This document shows, piece by piece, positions 6,988-14,924 of a DNA stretch of 18,642 nt. The position numbers and the translations under genes were made by a program. The DNA is from JBFEYJ01 sp041546305. GTDB lineage: Bacteria > Pseudomonadota > Gammaproteobacteria > Thiohalomonadales > Thiohalomonadaceae. The stretch's first letter is position 1, and the number at the start of each line of letters is the position of its first letter. The stretch lies in contig JBFEWO010000045.1 in the NCBI GenBank assembly GCA_041546305.1, positions 1-18,642 on the forward strand. The letters run 5' to 3'. The notes below the pieces were generated by a model. The model ran no database searches and was not told the origin of the DNA. It saw nothing but the letters and a program-made list of their open reading frames with translations.

Positions 6988-8235
6988 ATGAGTCCGTTAA
7001 ATCAGGTTCTCTTGCATGAAAGCAACCGTGTCGGTGCGGATCTGACTGTCTGGCTGAACGGCGTCGGCGGCAAGGGACTGGAAAGAGCGCTGGCAGCACC
7101 GGAGGCAGTCATCCCACTCATCAGGGAAGCGGGCCTGCGGGGCCTGGGCGGCAGCGGCTTCCCGACTTACAAGAAGTGGGAGTTTGTCGCGGCGCAGGAC
7201 AACCGCAAGGAAAAGTACCTCATCTGCAACGGCAATGAAGACGAACCTGGCACCTTCAAGGACAAGATCCTACTGGCCGAAACCCCGTTTCAGGTGATAG
7301 AGGGGGCGACCATCACGGCCCTGGCCACCGGCTGCAACCACATCATTTTCTATATTAACCCGGATCAGGAACGCTCAATCGAGGCGATGCGCGAGGCGGT
7401 CTCCCAGTGGCAGGCATCAGACTTCATTTCCCGCATCGAGGCAGTTTTGGGCAAAGGCGTGGAATATTTGGTGCTCCCCAGCTCTGGCCACTACATCGGT
7501 GGCGAGGAGACCGCCGCCATCGAAAGCGTCGAAGGGAAGTTCCCCTTTCCGCGTGGTAAACCCCCCTTCCCGGCCGAATCCGGGGTTCACGGCTGCCCAA
7601 CCTTGATCAACAACATGGAGACCCTGGCCAACGTCTCACACATTCTGCGCAATGGCGCCGAGTGGTATCAAAATCTGGGTCTTGGCGAGGCGACCGGCAC
7701 CAAGATCTACTGCCTGACCGGTGACGTGCTCTATCCCGGCGCCTACGAGCTGCCGATGGGTACCCCGCTGTCGACCCTGATTAACGAATACGGCGGTGGC
7801 ATGCTGCTGGGTAAAAAGCTCAAGGCGGTGTTCACCGGTGGCCCCTCCAATACCATCCTCACTCCAAAGGATCTGGATGTACCGCTGGATTACGAGTCGG
7901 TGCGCGAACGCCACTCCAGCCTCGGCACCGGGGCGATGATCGTGATCTCCGAGGGGACCGGTATCGTTAAACGCGTTACCGAATATGTGAGCTTTTTCGC
8001 TCACTCCTCCTGTGGCCAATGCCCGCCGTGCAAGACCGGCACCCACTACGCAGCGATGCTGCTGAACAAGATCGACACCGGACAGGGAAGCCGTGCCGAT
8101 CTCGATTCGCTGATTAACCTGAGCAAGATCCTGCCCAACGCAGGACGCTGTCACATGCTCGATGGCGCACTCAAGGTGCTGGAAAGCTCGCTTTTCCACT
8201 TCATGGATGAGTACAAACAGGCATTGAACCGCTAA
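6988..8235 (+). CDS. NuoF-like NADH-binding FMN/iron-sulfur subunit
   Basis: This gene encodes 415 residues, the usual length for the 51-kDa subunit of complex I and its relatives. GLRGLGGSGFPTYKKW (49-64), CNGNEDEPGTFKD (80-92) and GGEETAAIESVEGK (171-184) form the NADH/FMN fold. The C-terminal [4Fe-4S] site is complete: SCGQCPPC (C342, C345, C348) and C388. No NuoE, NuoG or other complex I genes are near, so it works outside complex I. Lying 6 bases after the flavoprotein gene, it probably gives that module access to NAD(H). Hydrogenobacter thermophilus has a soluble NADH-dependent fumarate reductase, which makes this reading plausible. An electron-bifurcating role, as for NuoF-like subunits of some hydrogenases, is the alternative. 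AGGAG overlaps the preceding stop codon and supports the start. Confidence 0.9.
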   Translation: MSPLNQVLLHESNRVGADLTVWLNGVGGKGLERALAAPEAVIPLIREAGLRGLGGSGFPTYKKWEFVAAQDNRKEKYLICNGNEDEPGTFKDKILLAETPFQVIEGATITALATGCNHIIFYINPDQERSIEAMREAVSQWQASDFISRIEAVLGKGVEYLVLPSSGHYIGGEETAAIESVEGKFPFPRGKPPFPAESGVHGCPTLINNMETLANVSHILRNGAEWYQNLGLGEATGTKIYCLTGDVLYPGAYELPMGTPLSTLINEYGGGMLLGKKLKAVFTGGPSNTILTPKDLDVPLDYESVRERHSSLGTGAMIVISEGTGIVKRVTEYVSFFAHSSCGQCPPCKTGTHYAAMLLNKIDTGQGSRADLDSLINLSKILPNAGRCHMLDGALKVLESSLFHFMDEYKQALNR

Positions 8236-8301
8236 CGGCGGAAACGGCCTTGATAGCTTGATGATGTCCGATAACTTGATATTTCTAAACCAATTTCCCG
8301 A

Positions 8302-8317
8302 TGTGATAAGGGTCACA
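8302..8317. promoter_or_regulatory. Perfect CRP/Vfr-type site upstream of korA
   Basis: TGTGA-TAAGGG-TCACA has both consensus half-sites and the canonical spacer, and the wider form TGTGAT...GTCACA is also close to consensus. It ends 4 bases before the -35 of the korA promoter candidate, centred about 47 bases before the predicted start site. That fits an activator position near class II. It is the second such site in the window. Confidence 0.65.
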
Positions 8318-8321
8318 GAAT

Positions 8322-8350
8322 TTGACCCTAACCACACCTTTTGTCATAGT
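8322..8350 (+). promoter_or_regulatory. Candidate promoter for korA and downstream genes
   Basis: TTGACC (8322-8327, 5 of 6 to consensus) is followed after exactly 17 bases by CATAGT (8345-8350, 4 of 6). Start would be near 8357, giving a leader of about 260 bases before korA. Together with the CRP-type site immediately upstream this makes a credible regulated promoter inside the 381-base break in the cluster. The korAB half could thus be expressed separately from the fumarate-reductase-like half. Confidence 0.55.
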
Positions 8351-8390
8351 ATCGGGCTTCGTTTTCACAGGACCACAACCAGCCTATCGT

Positions 8391-8460
8391 CCCCGCGCAA
8401 TAAATTTGATGCCGGAGGTTTTCTGAGTAACTGGTTAGACACATCGGTCCAACCGCGGGG
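8391..8460 (+). other. Long-range GC stem in the korA leader
   Basis: CCCCGCG (8391-8397) is perfectly complementary to CGCGGGG (8454-8460), closing a 56-base loop in the predicted leader RNA. It matches no riboswitch class that I know. It could be a structured regulatory leader or chance pairing in GC-rich DNA. Confidence 0.25.
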
Positions 8461-8530
8461 TAGAGAATCGCTGCAACAGCATTATTCCCACGAGCCATTG
8501 GAGTTTATCGACGGGTACGAACTTTCGTCA

Positions 8531-8557
8531 CGCCGCCAGGGCTAGCAGCCCGCGGCG
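8531..8557 (+). other. Very stable hairpin 59 bases upstream of korA
   Basis: CGCCGC (8531-8536) pairs with GCGGCG (8552-8557), and inside it GGGCT (8539-8543) pairs with AGCCC (8547-8551) around an AGC loop, with a 2-base CA bulge. That makes 11 base pairs, nearly all G-C. No T-run follows, so it is not an intrinsic terminator. It may stabilise or mark processing of the korA message. Confidence 0.45.
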
Positions 8558-8616
8558 CCGAGGAACGTGTGCGTCATGTTTATATCGTCTCGAGAAGTTT
8601 TTCACAGGACAGCTTT

Positions 8617-10530
8617 ATGACAGAACAGGCAACAGGCAAGGTGGTCGATATCGACACCGCTAACCGGGTTGGGAAGGCGAAAGTCATCGATGAGCATATC
8701 GTCGAGATCGTCAGCGACTCGGGGGAAGGGGCGCAAAAGTGCGGCCAAACCTTCGGCACCATTAGCGCCAAGATGGGCAATGGGGTCTGGACCGTTGAGA
8801 TTATCCCCGCAGAAATCCAGCCCCCGGCCCGCTCACCGGCCGGCGCCTCAGGTAACCGCATCCGCGTCGGCTCCAAGTACATGACCAACATGGGCAACGA
8901 GGCCGACCTGGTGGTCGCCTTCAACGAGCAGGTGTTGTTCTCGCGCATCGCTAACGGCGCATACAAAAATGGCACCATCGTGCTACTGGAGAACAAGTGG
9001 GCCAATGACCCGCAGGAGGAGATCCGCGAGGCTTACGCCAATGCGGTGAAGGAATTCCGTGAGAATGGCCTCATCGTGCACGAGCTGCCGATGGAGATCG
9101 AGTGTCTCAAGTTGGTAGACAATGCACGCAAGGGCAAAAATATGTTCGTGCTCGGGATGCTCTGCCACATCTACAGCCGCGATGTGGAAAAGGGGCATGC
9201 GGAGATCGACGCTGCTTTCGGCCGCAAAGGCGAGAAGGTGGTCAAGATCAACCAGGACCTGTTCGACGCCGGCTACGCTTTTGCCCGCGATAACGTCGAA
9301 TACCACTACGAGATCAAGCCCTACACCACAGACAGCGACAAGAAGCCGATGATGGTATGCAACGGCAACACCGCGCTTGGTCTCGGCGTGATGGCCTCGG
9401 GCATGGACATGGTCTCCATGTATCCCATCACCCCGGCCACCTCCGCCTCACACTACATTGCCGATGTCTATGACAAGGTGGGCGGCTTCGTGCACCAGGC
9501 CGAGGACGAGATCGCCGCCATTGGCTTTGCCATCGGCGCCTCCTACGCCGGCAAGACCGCCTGCACCATTACCTCCGGTCCCGGAATGGCGCTGAAAACC
9601 GAGCTCATCGGCCTGGCGGTGATGGGCGAGATCCCGCTGGTCATCGTCGATGTGCAGCGCGGCGGTCCCTCCACCGGTCTGCCGACCAAGGTGGAACAGG
9701 CCGACCTGCTCTCCTCCCTGTTTGGCATGCCCGGCGATGCGCCGAAGATCATCCTCGCCGCCGCCACCATCGCCGAGTGCTTCCATTTTGCCATCCTGGC
9801 GCGCAAGCTGGCCGAATCATTCCGAGGCCCGGTAATCCTGCTCACCGACGCCAATCTCGCCACCGGCGTGCAGCCCTGGGAGCGTCCTGTGTTACAGGAG
9901 GAGTGGCTGGCCGCACCGGTTGACCAGTCCGAATGGGACCGCAGCGTGCCGCCCTACGACTGGGATGCAACCACCGGCCTGTCGCAGCGCCCGATCCCCG
10001 GCCAGCCCGGTGGTATGTATGTGTTGACCGGCCTATCGCACACCCACCGTTCCAAGGTGGCGTACGACTCGGAAACCAACCAGACCTCCATGGAGTTCCG
10101 CAGCCGCAAGCTCGCCGCGCTGCAGAGCACCCTCAAGCCGCCGAAGATCCACGGCGACGAGGAAGGCGACCTGTTGGTGGTCGGCTGGGGTTCCACCCTG
10201 GGTGCTATTGAGGAGGCGGTTGATATCCTGCGTGAACAGGGTAATAAGGTCTCCAGCGTGCATCTGCGTTTTCTCTCGCCGCTGGAGCCCGGTCTGAAGG
10301 AGATCTTCGCCCGCTTCAAGAAGGTGATGACCATCGAGATCAACTACAGCGACAAGCCCGATGCCCCGCTGATCAACGACGAGAACCGTCGTCGGGCGCA
10401 ACTGGCCAATATCCTTCGCATGCAGACTCTGGTTGATGTTGACTGCTGGTCCGTGGTCTACGGTCATCCGCTGCAACCCGGCGAACTGGTCGAAGTGCTC
10501 GGCGAGCGCCTCGCAGCCCTGAATTCTTAA
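8617..10530 (+). CDS. korA: 2-oxoglutarate:ferredoxin oxidoreductase, fused gamma-alpha subunit
   Basis: This gene encodes 637 residues from the ATG at 8617, which has AGGA 7 bases upstream. A GTG at 8569 would add 16 residues without a ribosome site or homologous sequence. Residues up to about 240 form the gamma domain, and the alpha domain follows, with MYPITPATS (268-276), the thiamine-contacting HQAEDEIAAIG (293-303), TSGPGM, and DVQRGGPSTGLPTKVEQADL (345-364), a hallmark of the KorA group. With KorB it interconverts 2-oxoglutarate plus CoA and succinyl-CoA plus CO2, with ferredoxin as electron carrier. The fusion and length are normal for two-subunit enzymes. Related 2-oxoacid substrates cannot be excluded. 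The fumarate-reductase-like genes upstream would supply or consume succinate, which fits the assignment. Confidence 0.93.
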   Translation: MTEQATGKVVDIDTANRVGKAKVIDEHIVEIVSDSGEGAQKCGQTFGTISAKMGNGVWTVEIIPAEIQPPARSPAGASGNRIRVGSKYMTNMGNEADLVVAFNEQVLFSRIANGAYKNGTIVLLENKWANDPQEEIREAYANAVKEFRENGLIVHELPMEIECLKLVDNARKGKNMFVLGMLCHIYSRDVEKGHAEIDAAFGRKGEKVVKINQDLFDAGYAFARDNVEYHYEIKPYTTDSDKKPMMVCNGNTALGLGVMASGMDMVSMYPITPATSASHYIADVYDKVGGFVHQAEDEIAAIGFAIGASYAGKTACTITSGPGMALKTELIGLAVMGEIPLVIVDVQRGGPSTGLPTKVEQADLLSSLFGMPGDAPKIILAAATIAECFHFAILARKLAESFRGPVILLTDANLATGVQPWERPVLQEEWLAAPVDQSEWDRSVPPYDWDATTGLSQRPIPGQPGGMYVLTGLSHTHRSKVAYDSETNQTSMEFRSRKLAALQSTLKPPKIHGDEEGDLLVVGWGSTLGAIEEAVDILREQGNKVSSVHLRFLSPLEPGLKEIFARFKKVMTIEINYSDKPDAPLINDENRRRAQLANILRMQTLVDVDCWSVVYGHPLQPGELVEVLGERLAALNS

Positions 10531-10541
10531 GGAGTATCACG

Positions 10542-11495
10542 ATGTTTGGAATCAAAGCGGACTGGTCACTCGACGTCTTCGAACGCTATTTTACCCTGGG
10601 CGACTACTCAGGCGGTGAGGCACGCTGGTGCCCCGGCTGCGGCGACTTCGCCGTACTCAATACCGTGCACCGCGTGCTGCGCGATGCACAATTGCCACCG
10701 GAAAAGAGCGTTGCCGTCTCCGGCATCGGCTGCTCCAGCCGCCTGCCCCACTACATGGGCACCTACGGTCTTCATGGCCTGCACGGCCGCGCCCTGCCGC
10801 TGGCCAACGGCATCAAGGCTCACCGCCCGGACCTGGACGTGTGGGTCGCCACCGGCGACGGCGACTGCTTTTCCATCGGCGCCGGCCCCTGGATCCACTC
10901 CCTGCGCCTGAACATGGATATGGTGGTGCTGGTGTTCGATAACGCCATCTACGGTCTGACCAAGAAGCAGACCTCCCCCACCACCCCCACTGGGATGAAG
11001 ACCAACACCCACCCGGTCGGTGCACCGCTGCCCGCGCTCAACCCGCTGACTGTGACCCTGGGCATTACCAACGTCTCCTTCGTTGCCCAGGTGGTGGACT
11101 GGAACCCGCCGCTGCTGTTCGAAACCATCAAGGCGGCGCACCAGCACCGCGGCACCAGCTTCGTGCGCATCCTGCAGCGCTGCCCGGTGTTCTCCAACGA
11201 GTTCTGCAAACCACTGCAGGACAACCCGCAGAACTTCGTCCTGCTGGAGCACGAGAACGGCATCAAACTCGATGACAGCGTCAAGCGTGTGTTTGGTGAC
11301 GTGGTCGAGCACGACCCTCGCGACTGGCTTGGCGCGATGAAGTTCGCCCGCGACGAAGAGAAGCTGCCGCTCGGCCTGCTCTACTGGGACCCGGATGCAG
11401 TGGTCTACGAGGACATCTCGGCCAAAGACATCGGCAAGAGCGATGAAGACAAGATCGCCGCGATTAATGCGGCGATGGACGCCTTTGCCATTTAA
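10542..11495 (+). CDS. korB: 2-oxoglutarate:ferredoxin oxidoreductase, beta subunit
   Basis: This gene encodes 317 residues, a normal length for KorB. It binds thiamine diphosphate through GDGDCFSIG (105-113) and DNAIYG (133-138). The four cysteines expected to hold its single [4Fe-4S] cluster are present: C30 and C33 (WCPGCG), C64 (GIGCSS) and C214 (QRCPVF). All catalytic features are therefore intact, in contrast to the PFOR-like proteins further downstream. AAGGAG lies 7 bases before the ATG, and the gene follows korA by 11 bases, so translation of the two subunits is closely matched. The substrate follows from the KorA-type partner. Confidence 0.93.
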   Translation: MFGIKADWSLDVFERYFTLGDYSGGEARWCPGCGDFAVLNTVHRVLRDAQLPPEKSVAVSGIGCSSRLPHYMGTYGLHGLHGRALPLANGIKAHRPDLDVWVATGDGDCFSIGAGPWIHSLRLNMDMVVLVFDNAIYGLTKKQTSPTTPTGMKTNTHPVGAPLPALNPLTVTLGITNVSFVAQVVDWNPPLLFETIKAAHQHRGTSFVRILQRCPVFSNEFCKPLQDNPQNFVLLEHENGIKLDDSVKRVFGDVVEHDPRDWLGAMKFARDEEKLPLGLLYWDPDAVVYEDISAKDIGKSDEDKIAAINAAMDAFAI

Positions 11496-11538
11496 AACCT
11501 AAAGCCGAGAGACGAAAGTCGAAAACAGGAACAGAAGC

Positions 11539-14052
11539 ATGAGCGCAGTGAGACAGGTCAAGACCAAGTCCGGCAGCAAACCGGCAAACACGGTTGGAAG
11601 CCCAGGTATCCCGGTGTTGCCGATGGCGGTCAAGGACACCGATGCCACCCAGCAGATCATGCACACCCTGCGTCACTTCCACTTGGGCAATCCTAGCGTC
11701 AGTGATGCGGTCAAGCGAGTCAGCAGCGACTACCTGCCGGCGCTGCTCGAGCCCTACCGTGATGTGACCCGTCTACGCTATGATTACCCTCTGTTCCTGT
11801 TTCCTGCTGAAGGTACCGCCATCGAGCGCAAGCCCGAGGAGCTGGCGCTCCCCTTGTCCACCTTCTTGCTGCAGACGGTGAAGGATTTTGCCCCCGGCGA
11901 TGAGGCGGCGCGCATCCTCAAGGACAACCTGCCCTGGATCGAACGGGACGTGCGCGTACGCGTCAGTCAGATGGAAGGCCCGATTGCCGCCGGCCAACTG
12001 CTACAGGACGCCACCCGTGCACTGACCGCACACCTTAATCTCGACAAGGAAAACAACGCCCGACTGCAGGCGGACCTGGACAAGCTGTTTGAGGCGATGC
12101 CCGAGGGTGGTCAGCTCCTCTCCTATGGCCGGTACCCGGCGATCCACCTGCTGATCCATGTGATCCGCAGCAGCGTGATCCCGCGCCATGCCCGCTTCAA
12201 ACGCGAGATCGAAAAACACGTCAAGGAGCTCAAGCTGCTGCTCGATGTGGACCAGAGCAAATCTCCCGAGTCGAAGCAGCCGGAAAAGCTGCGCGGCTCA
12301 GTCGGCGGCGCTGCCGACTTCTTCGACACAGGTGCCCTGTCGAAAGTGATGGAGCATTCTCACGGCTCGGTGGTGATGTCCAAGGAACGCCGCGCCCGCA
12401 TCGAGAACGCCCTGAAGACCCTGGAGAGTTACCGTCACAACACCACCCTAGTACGCTTCGTTCATGGCGGTGCGCTGGACGAGGTCTGGTTGAAGGAAAC
12501 GGAAGGTTTTGAGGCGATCACTGCCGAAGCGCCTAGCGAGGCGGCCACCCTCCTGTTCGACGAAGAAGCCGATCGGCTGGCCAAGGTCTTCGGCGCGGCT
12601 CGTATCGCCGAACTGGAGATCGAGGGGATCTACGACGCGGCGATCCACGACCCGTTCTTTGCCAACTTCAACTGGGAAACCTTCAACCGGGATGAACTGT
12701 TGCTGGTCCCGGCGGTGATCGCGCTGGAATCAGCCGACCATGTGGCTGCCGCTGGCATGCCCTCCTTCTCACACCTGCTCAGCTCTGGCCGCCCGGTGCA
12801 GATCTTCGTGCGCGTGCAGGCCCACAATAACCCCGGTGCCCGCGCCGATGAAGATCCATTCCAGAACTACCGTACCGAGCTGGGTTATCTCGGTATCAGC
12901 CATCGCCAGGCGGTGGTCTCACAGGCCTCCGCGGCGCGTCACCAGCACCTGCTGGCCCGCTACAGCGATGCGCTCAACGCCACTCGCACCAGCCTGCACC
13001 TGATCAATATCGGTCTACGCCCCACTGGCCAGGACCTGGGTCTCAACGCGTGGCTGGTAGCTGGCGCGGCACTAGAGGGCCGTGTGCACCCCTTCTTCTA
13101 CATCAACCCAGCCGCCGGCGATGCCTTTGCCGACCGCATGGACTTCGGCGGTAACCCGCAGCCGGAACAGGACTGGCCGCTGCACCCGTTCCAGTACGTT
13201 GATGACACAGGCTCAAAGATCGAGAGCGAGCTGGCCTTTACCTTCGCCGACTACGCCCTGCTGATCCCACGCCTGCACCACCACTTCGCTGTGGTGCCCA
13301 ACGAATGCGATGCGGACAATCTGGTCCCCATCGCCGAATTTCTGCAGCTGCCGGAAGAAGAGGTGCACAAGCACGTACCCTTCGTCTGGGCGGTGAGCGG
13401 CGGTTCGGTACTGCACCGGGTAGTGCTCTCCCGCGCCCTGGTCCAGGCCTGCCGCGACCGCCTCAATTTCTGGCGCACCCTGCAGGAAATGGCCGGGGTG
13501 CGAAACAAGTACATCGACCACGCGGTGGCACGTACCCGTGAAGAGATTGAAGCCAATGCCGCCGAACAGATGGCAGTGATGCAGGCACAGTTCGAAGAAG
13601 AGCTGGCCCGCGTGCGCGCCGAGGCGGCCAGCGAGGTGATGGGCCGCCTAACTGATGTGCTGCTGGGGATGGATTTTTCAACCGGCGCTCCCCGCCCTAC
13701 CCTAAAGGCTGCCAGCCCGGCACCAGCTACCACACTGGCAGAGCCGGAACCGGCCAAGGTAATCGCCACCGAAGCTCAGGTGGAGGAAGAGGAAGAGGTG
13801 CTGGTGGAGGAGCCGTGGATCGACACTCCGCTCTGTACCAGCTGTAACGATTGTCTCAACATCAACCCGCTGATGTTCGTCTATGACGAGAACAATATGG
13901 CCATCATCGGTGACCTCAGTGCCGGCACCTATGCCGAGATGGTCGAGGCGGCGGAGATCTGCCCTTCCAAGTGTATCCACCCGGGGCAGCCGTGGAATGC
14001 CCATGAGCCCAAGCTGGATGAGCTCATGCAAAGGGCAGCTCCCTTTAATTAA
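11539..14052 (+). CDS. Large protein: PFOR-domain-VI-like segment plus C-terminal ferredoxin
   Basis: This gene encodes 837 residues, probably cytosolic. Residues 1-370 are mostly helical with no recognised family. Residues about 378-650 look like the C-terminal thiamine domain of pyruvate:ferredoxin oxidoreductase by strand pattern (VPAVIALESADHV, then FSHLLSSGRPVQIFVRVQ, then a YLGISHRQAVVSQ helix). The GDG metal/thiamine motif is absent, and the same stretch aligns by eye with the end of the last gene in the window. A likely coiled coil (655-705), a Pro/Ala linker and an acidic run lead to a ferredoxin domain with C766, C769, C772 and C808, plus C812, for one cluster. A scaffold or electron-carrier role for KorAB is inferred. 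AGGA lies 8 bases before the ATG, 43 bases after korB. Confidence 0.75.
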   Translation: MSAVRQVKTKSGSKPANTVGSPGIPVLPMAVKDTDATQQIMHTLRHFHLGNPSVSDAVKRVSSDYLPALLEPYRDVTRLRYDYPLFLFPAEGTAIERKPEELALPLSTFLLQTVKDFAPGDEAARILKDNLPWIERDVRVRVSQMEGPIAAGQLLQDATRALTAHLNLDKENNARLQADLDKLFEAMPEGGQLLSYGRYPAIHLLIHVIRSSVIPRHARFKREIEKHVKELKLLLDVDQSKSPESKQPEKLRGSVGGAADFFDTGALSKVMEHSHGSVVMSKERRARIENALKTLESYRHNTTLVRFVHGGALDEVWLKETEGFEAITAEAPSEAATLLFDEEADRLAKVFGAARIAELEIEGIYDAAIHDPFFANFNWETFNRDELLLVPAVIALESADHVAAAGMPSFSHLLSSGRPVQIFVRVQAHNNPGARADEDPFQNYRTELGYLGISHRQAVVSQASAARHQHLLARYSDALNATRTSLHLINIGLRPTGQDLGLNAWLVAGAALEGRVHPFFYINPAAGDAFADRMDFGGNPQPEQDWPLHPFQYVDDTGSKIESELAFTFADYALLIPRLHHHFAVVPNECDADNLVPIAEFLQLPEEEVHKHVPFVWAVSGGSVLHRVVLSRALVQACRDRLNFWRTLQEMAGVRNKYIDHAVARTREEIEANAAEQMAVMQAQFEEELARVRAEAASEVMGRLTDVLLGMDFSTGAPRPTLKAASPAPATTLAEPEPAKVIATEAQVEEEEEVLVEEPWIDTPLCTSCNDCLNINPLMFVYDENNMAIIGDLSAGTYAEMVEAAEICPSKCIHPGQPWNAHEPKLDELMQRAAPFN

Positions 14053-14063
14053 CAGGGCAACTA

Positions 14064-14924
14064 ATGAATGAGTTCCTGACAGCACCGGGAATCATGGCAG
14101 GCCTGGGCCTGTTCTTCGGCATTATCCTTGCGGTGGCCTACAAGTTCCTGCGCGTCGAGGAGGACCCGCGCCTGGCACGCACCGAGGAGCTCCTGCCCGG
14201 CACCAACTGCGGTGCCTGCGGTGAGCCGGGTTGCCTGCCCTTTGCCCAGAAGCTGGTGACCGGTGAGGTGCAGCCAAGCAGTTGTACCGTGGCCAGTGCC
14301 GACGACATTGATGCCATCGCCGACTTTCTCGGTGTCGACGCCGGTGAGGCGGAAAAACGCGTGGCGCGGCTGCACTGTGCCGGCGGCAAGGCACAGGCGT
14401 ATCAGATTGCCGAGTACGACGGTTTCGAGAGCTGCCGCGCCGCGGCGGTGATCTCCGGCGGCGGCAAAGGCTGCTCCTGGGGCTGCCTGGGTCTGGCCGA
14501 CTGCGAGATCGCCTGCGACTTCGATGCCATCGTGATGAACGACAACGGCCTGCCGGCAGTGGATATCGACAAGTGCACCGCCTGCGGCGATTGCGTCGAG
14601 GCCTGCCCCAAAGACCTTTTTGAGATTGTACCGCTGAGCCAGAAGCTGTTCGTCCAGTGCAACACCCCGCTGGCGGGCGAGTCGGTCAGCGTGCTGTGTA
14701 CCGTCGGCTGCGACGGCTGCGGCAAGTGCGCCGCCGATGCCGCACCGGGACTCATCGAGATGAAGAATGAACTGCCCCTGATCCACTACGAGAGCGGCCT
14801 GCCGGTTTCCCCCAAGGCCACCTCGCGCTGTCCCACCAGCGCCATTGTCTGGCTGGAGGGCAACCAGTTCCAGGATCAGGACGCACAAAACGAGAGCCAG
14901 AAACGCTATGCCCAGCTTCACTGA
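14064..14924 (+). CDS. Orphan RnfB-like polyferredoxin
   Basis: This gene encodes 286 residues. An N-terminal membrane helix (about 9-28) is followed by an RnfB-type Fes domain, LPGTNCGACGEPGCLPF (C49, C52, C57) and C74. The RnfB core follows, with HCAGGKA (104-110), GGGKGCSWGCLGLADC (132-147) and a first ferredoxin motif CTACGDCVEACP (C171/174/177/181). The second motif is altered: CDGCGKC (C216/219/222) is followed by Ala226 where Cys is expected, and the usual last CxxCxxC is missing, leaving only C256. RnfB is the ferredoxin-accepting subunit of the ion-pumping Rnf complex, but no other rnf gene is here. A membrane-tethered electron relay for the ferredoxin proteins beside it is likely. 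It overlaps the next gene by 17 bases. Confidence 0.85.
   Translation: MNEFLTAPGIMAGLGLFFGIILAVAYKFLRVEEDPRLARTEELLPGTNCGACGEPGCLPFAQKLVTGEVQPSSCTVASADDIDAIADFLGVDAGEAEKRVARLHCAGGKAQAYQIAEYDGFESCRAAAVISGGGKGCSWGCLGLADCEIACDFDAIVMNDNGLPAVDIDKCTACGDCVEACPKDLFEIVPLSQKLFVQCNTPLAGESVSVLCTVGCDGCGKCAADAAPGLIEMKNELPLIHYESGLPVSPKATSRCPTSAIVWLEGNQFQDQDAQNESQKRYAQLH

Noticed and set aside
6988..8235. The NuoF-like gene as part of a respiratory complex I operon.
   Set aside because: No other nuo gene is adjacent; the neighbours are the FrdA-like flavoprotein and korA.
8258..8545. A 95-codon open frame between the NuoF-like gene and korA.
   Set aside because: It runs through the CRP-type site, the promoter and the GC-rich stems, lacks a ribosome site, and its composition does not resemble the neighbouring proteins. 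The region reads better as regulatory DNA.
8531..8557. The strong hairpin before korA as a rho-independent terminator of the NuoF-like transcript.
   Set aside because: It is followed by GAGGAACGTG rather than a T-run, and it lies about 300 bases beyond the stop codon.
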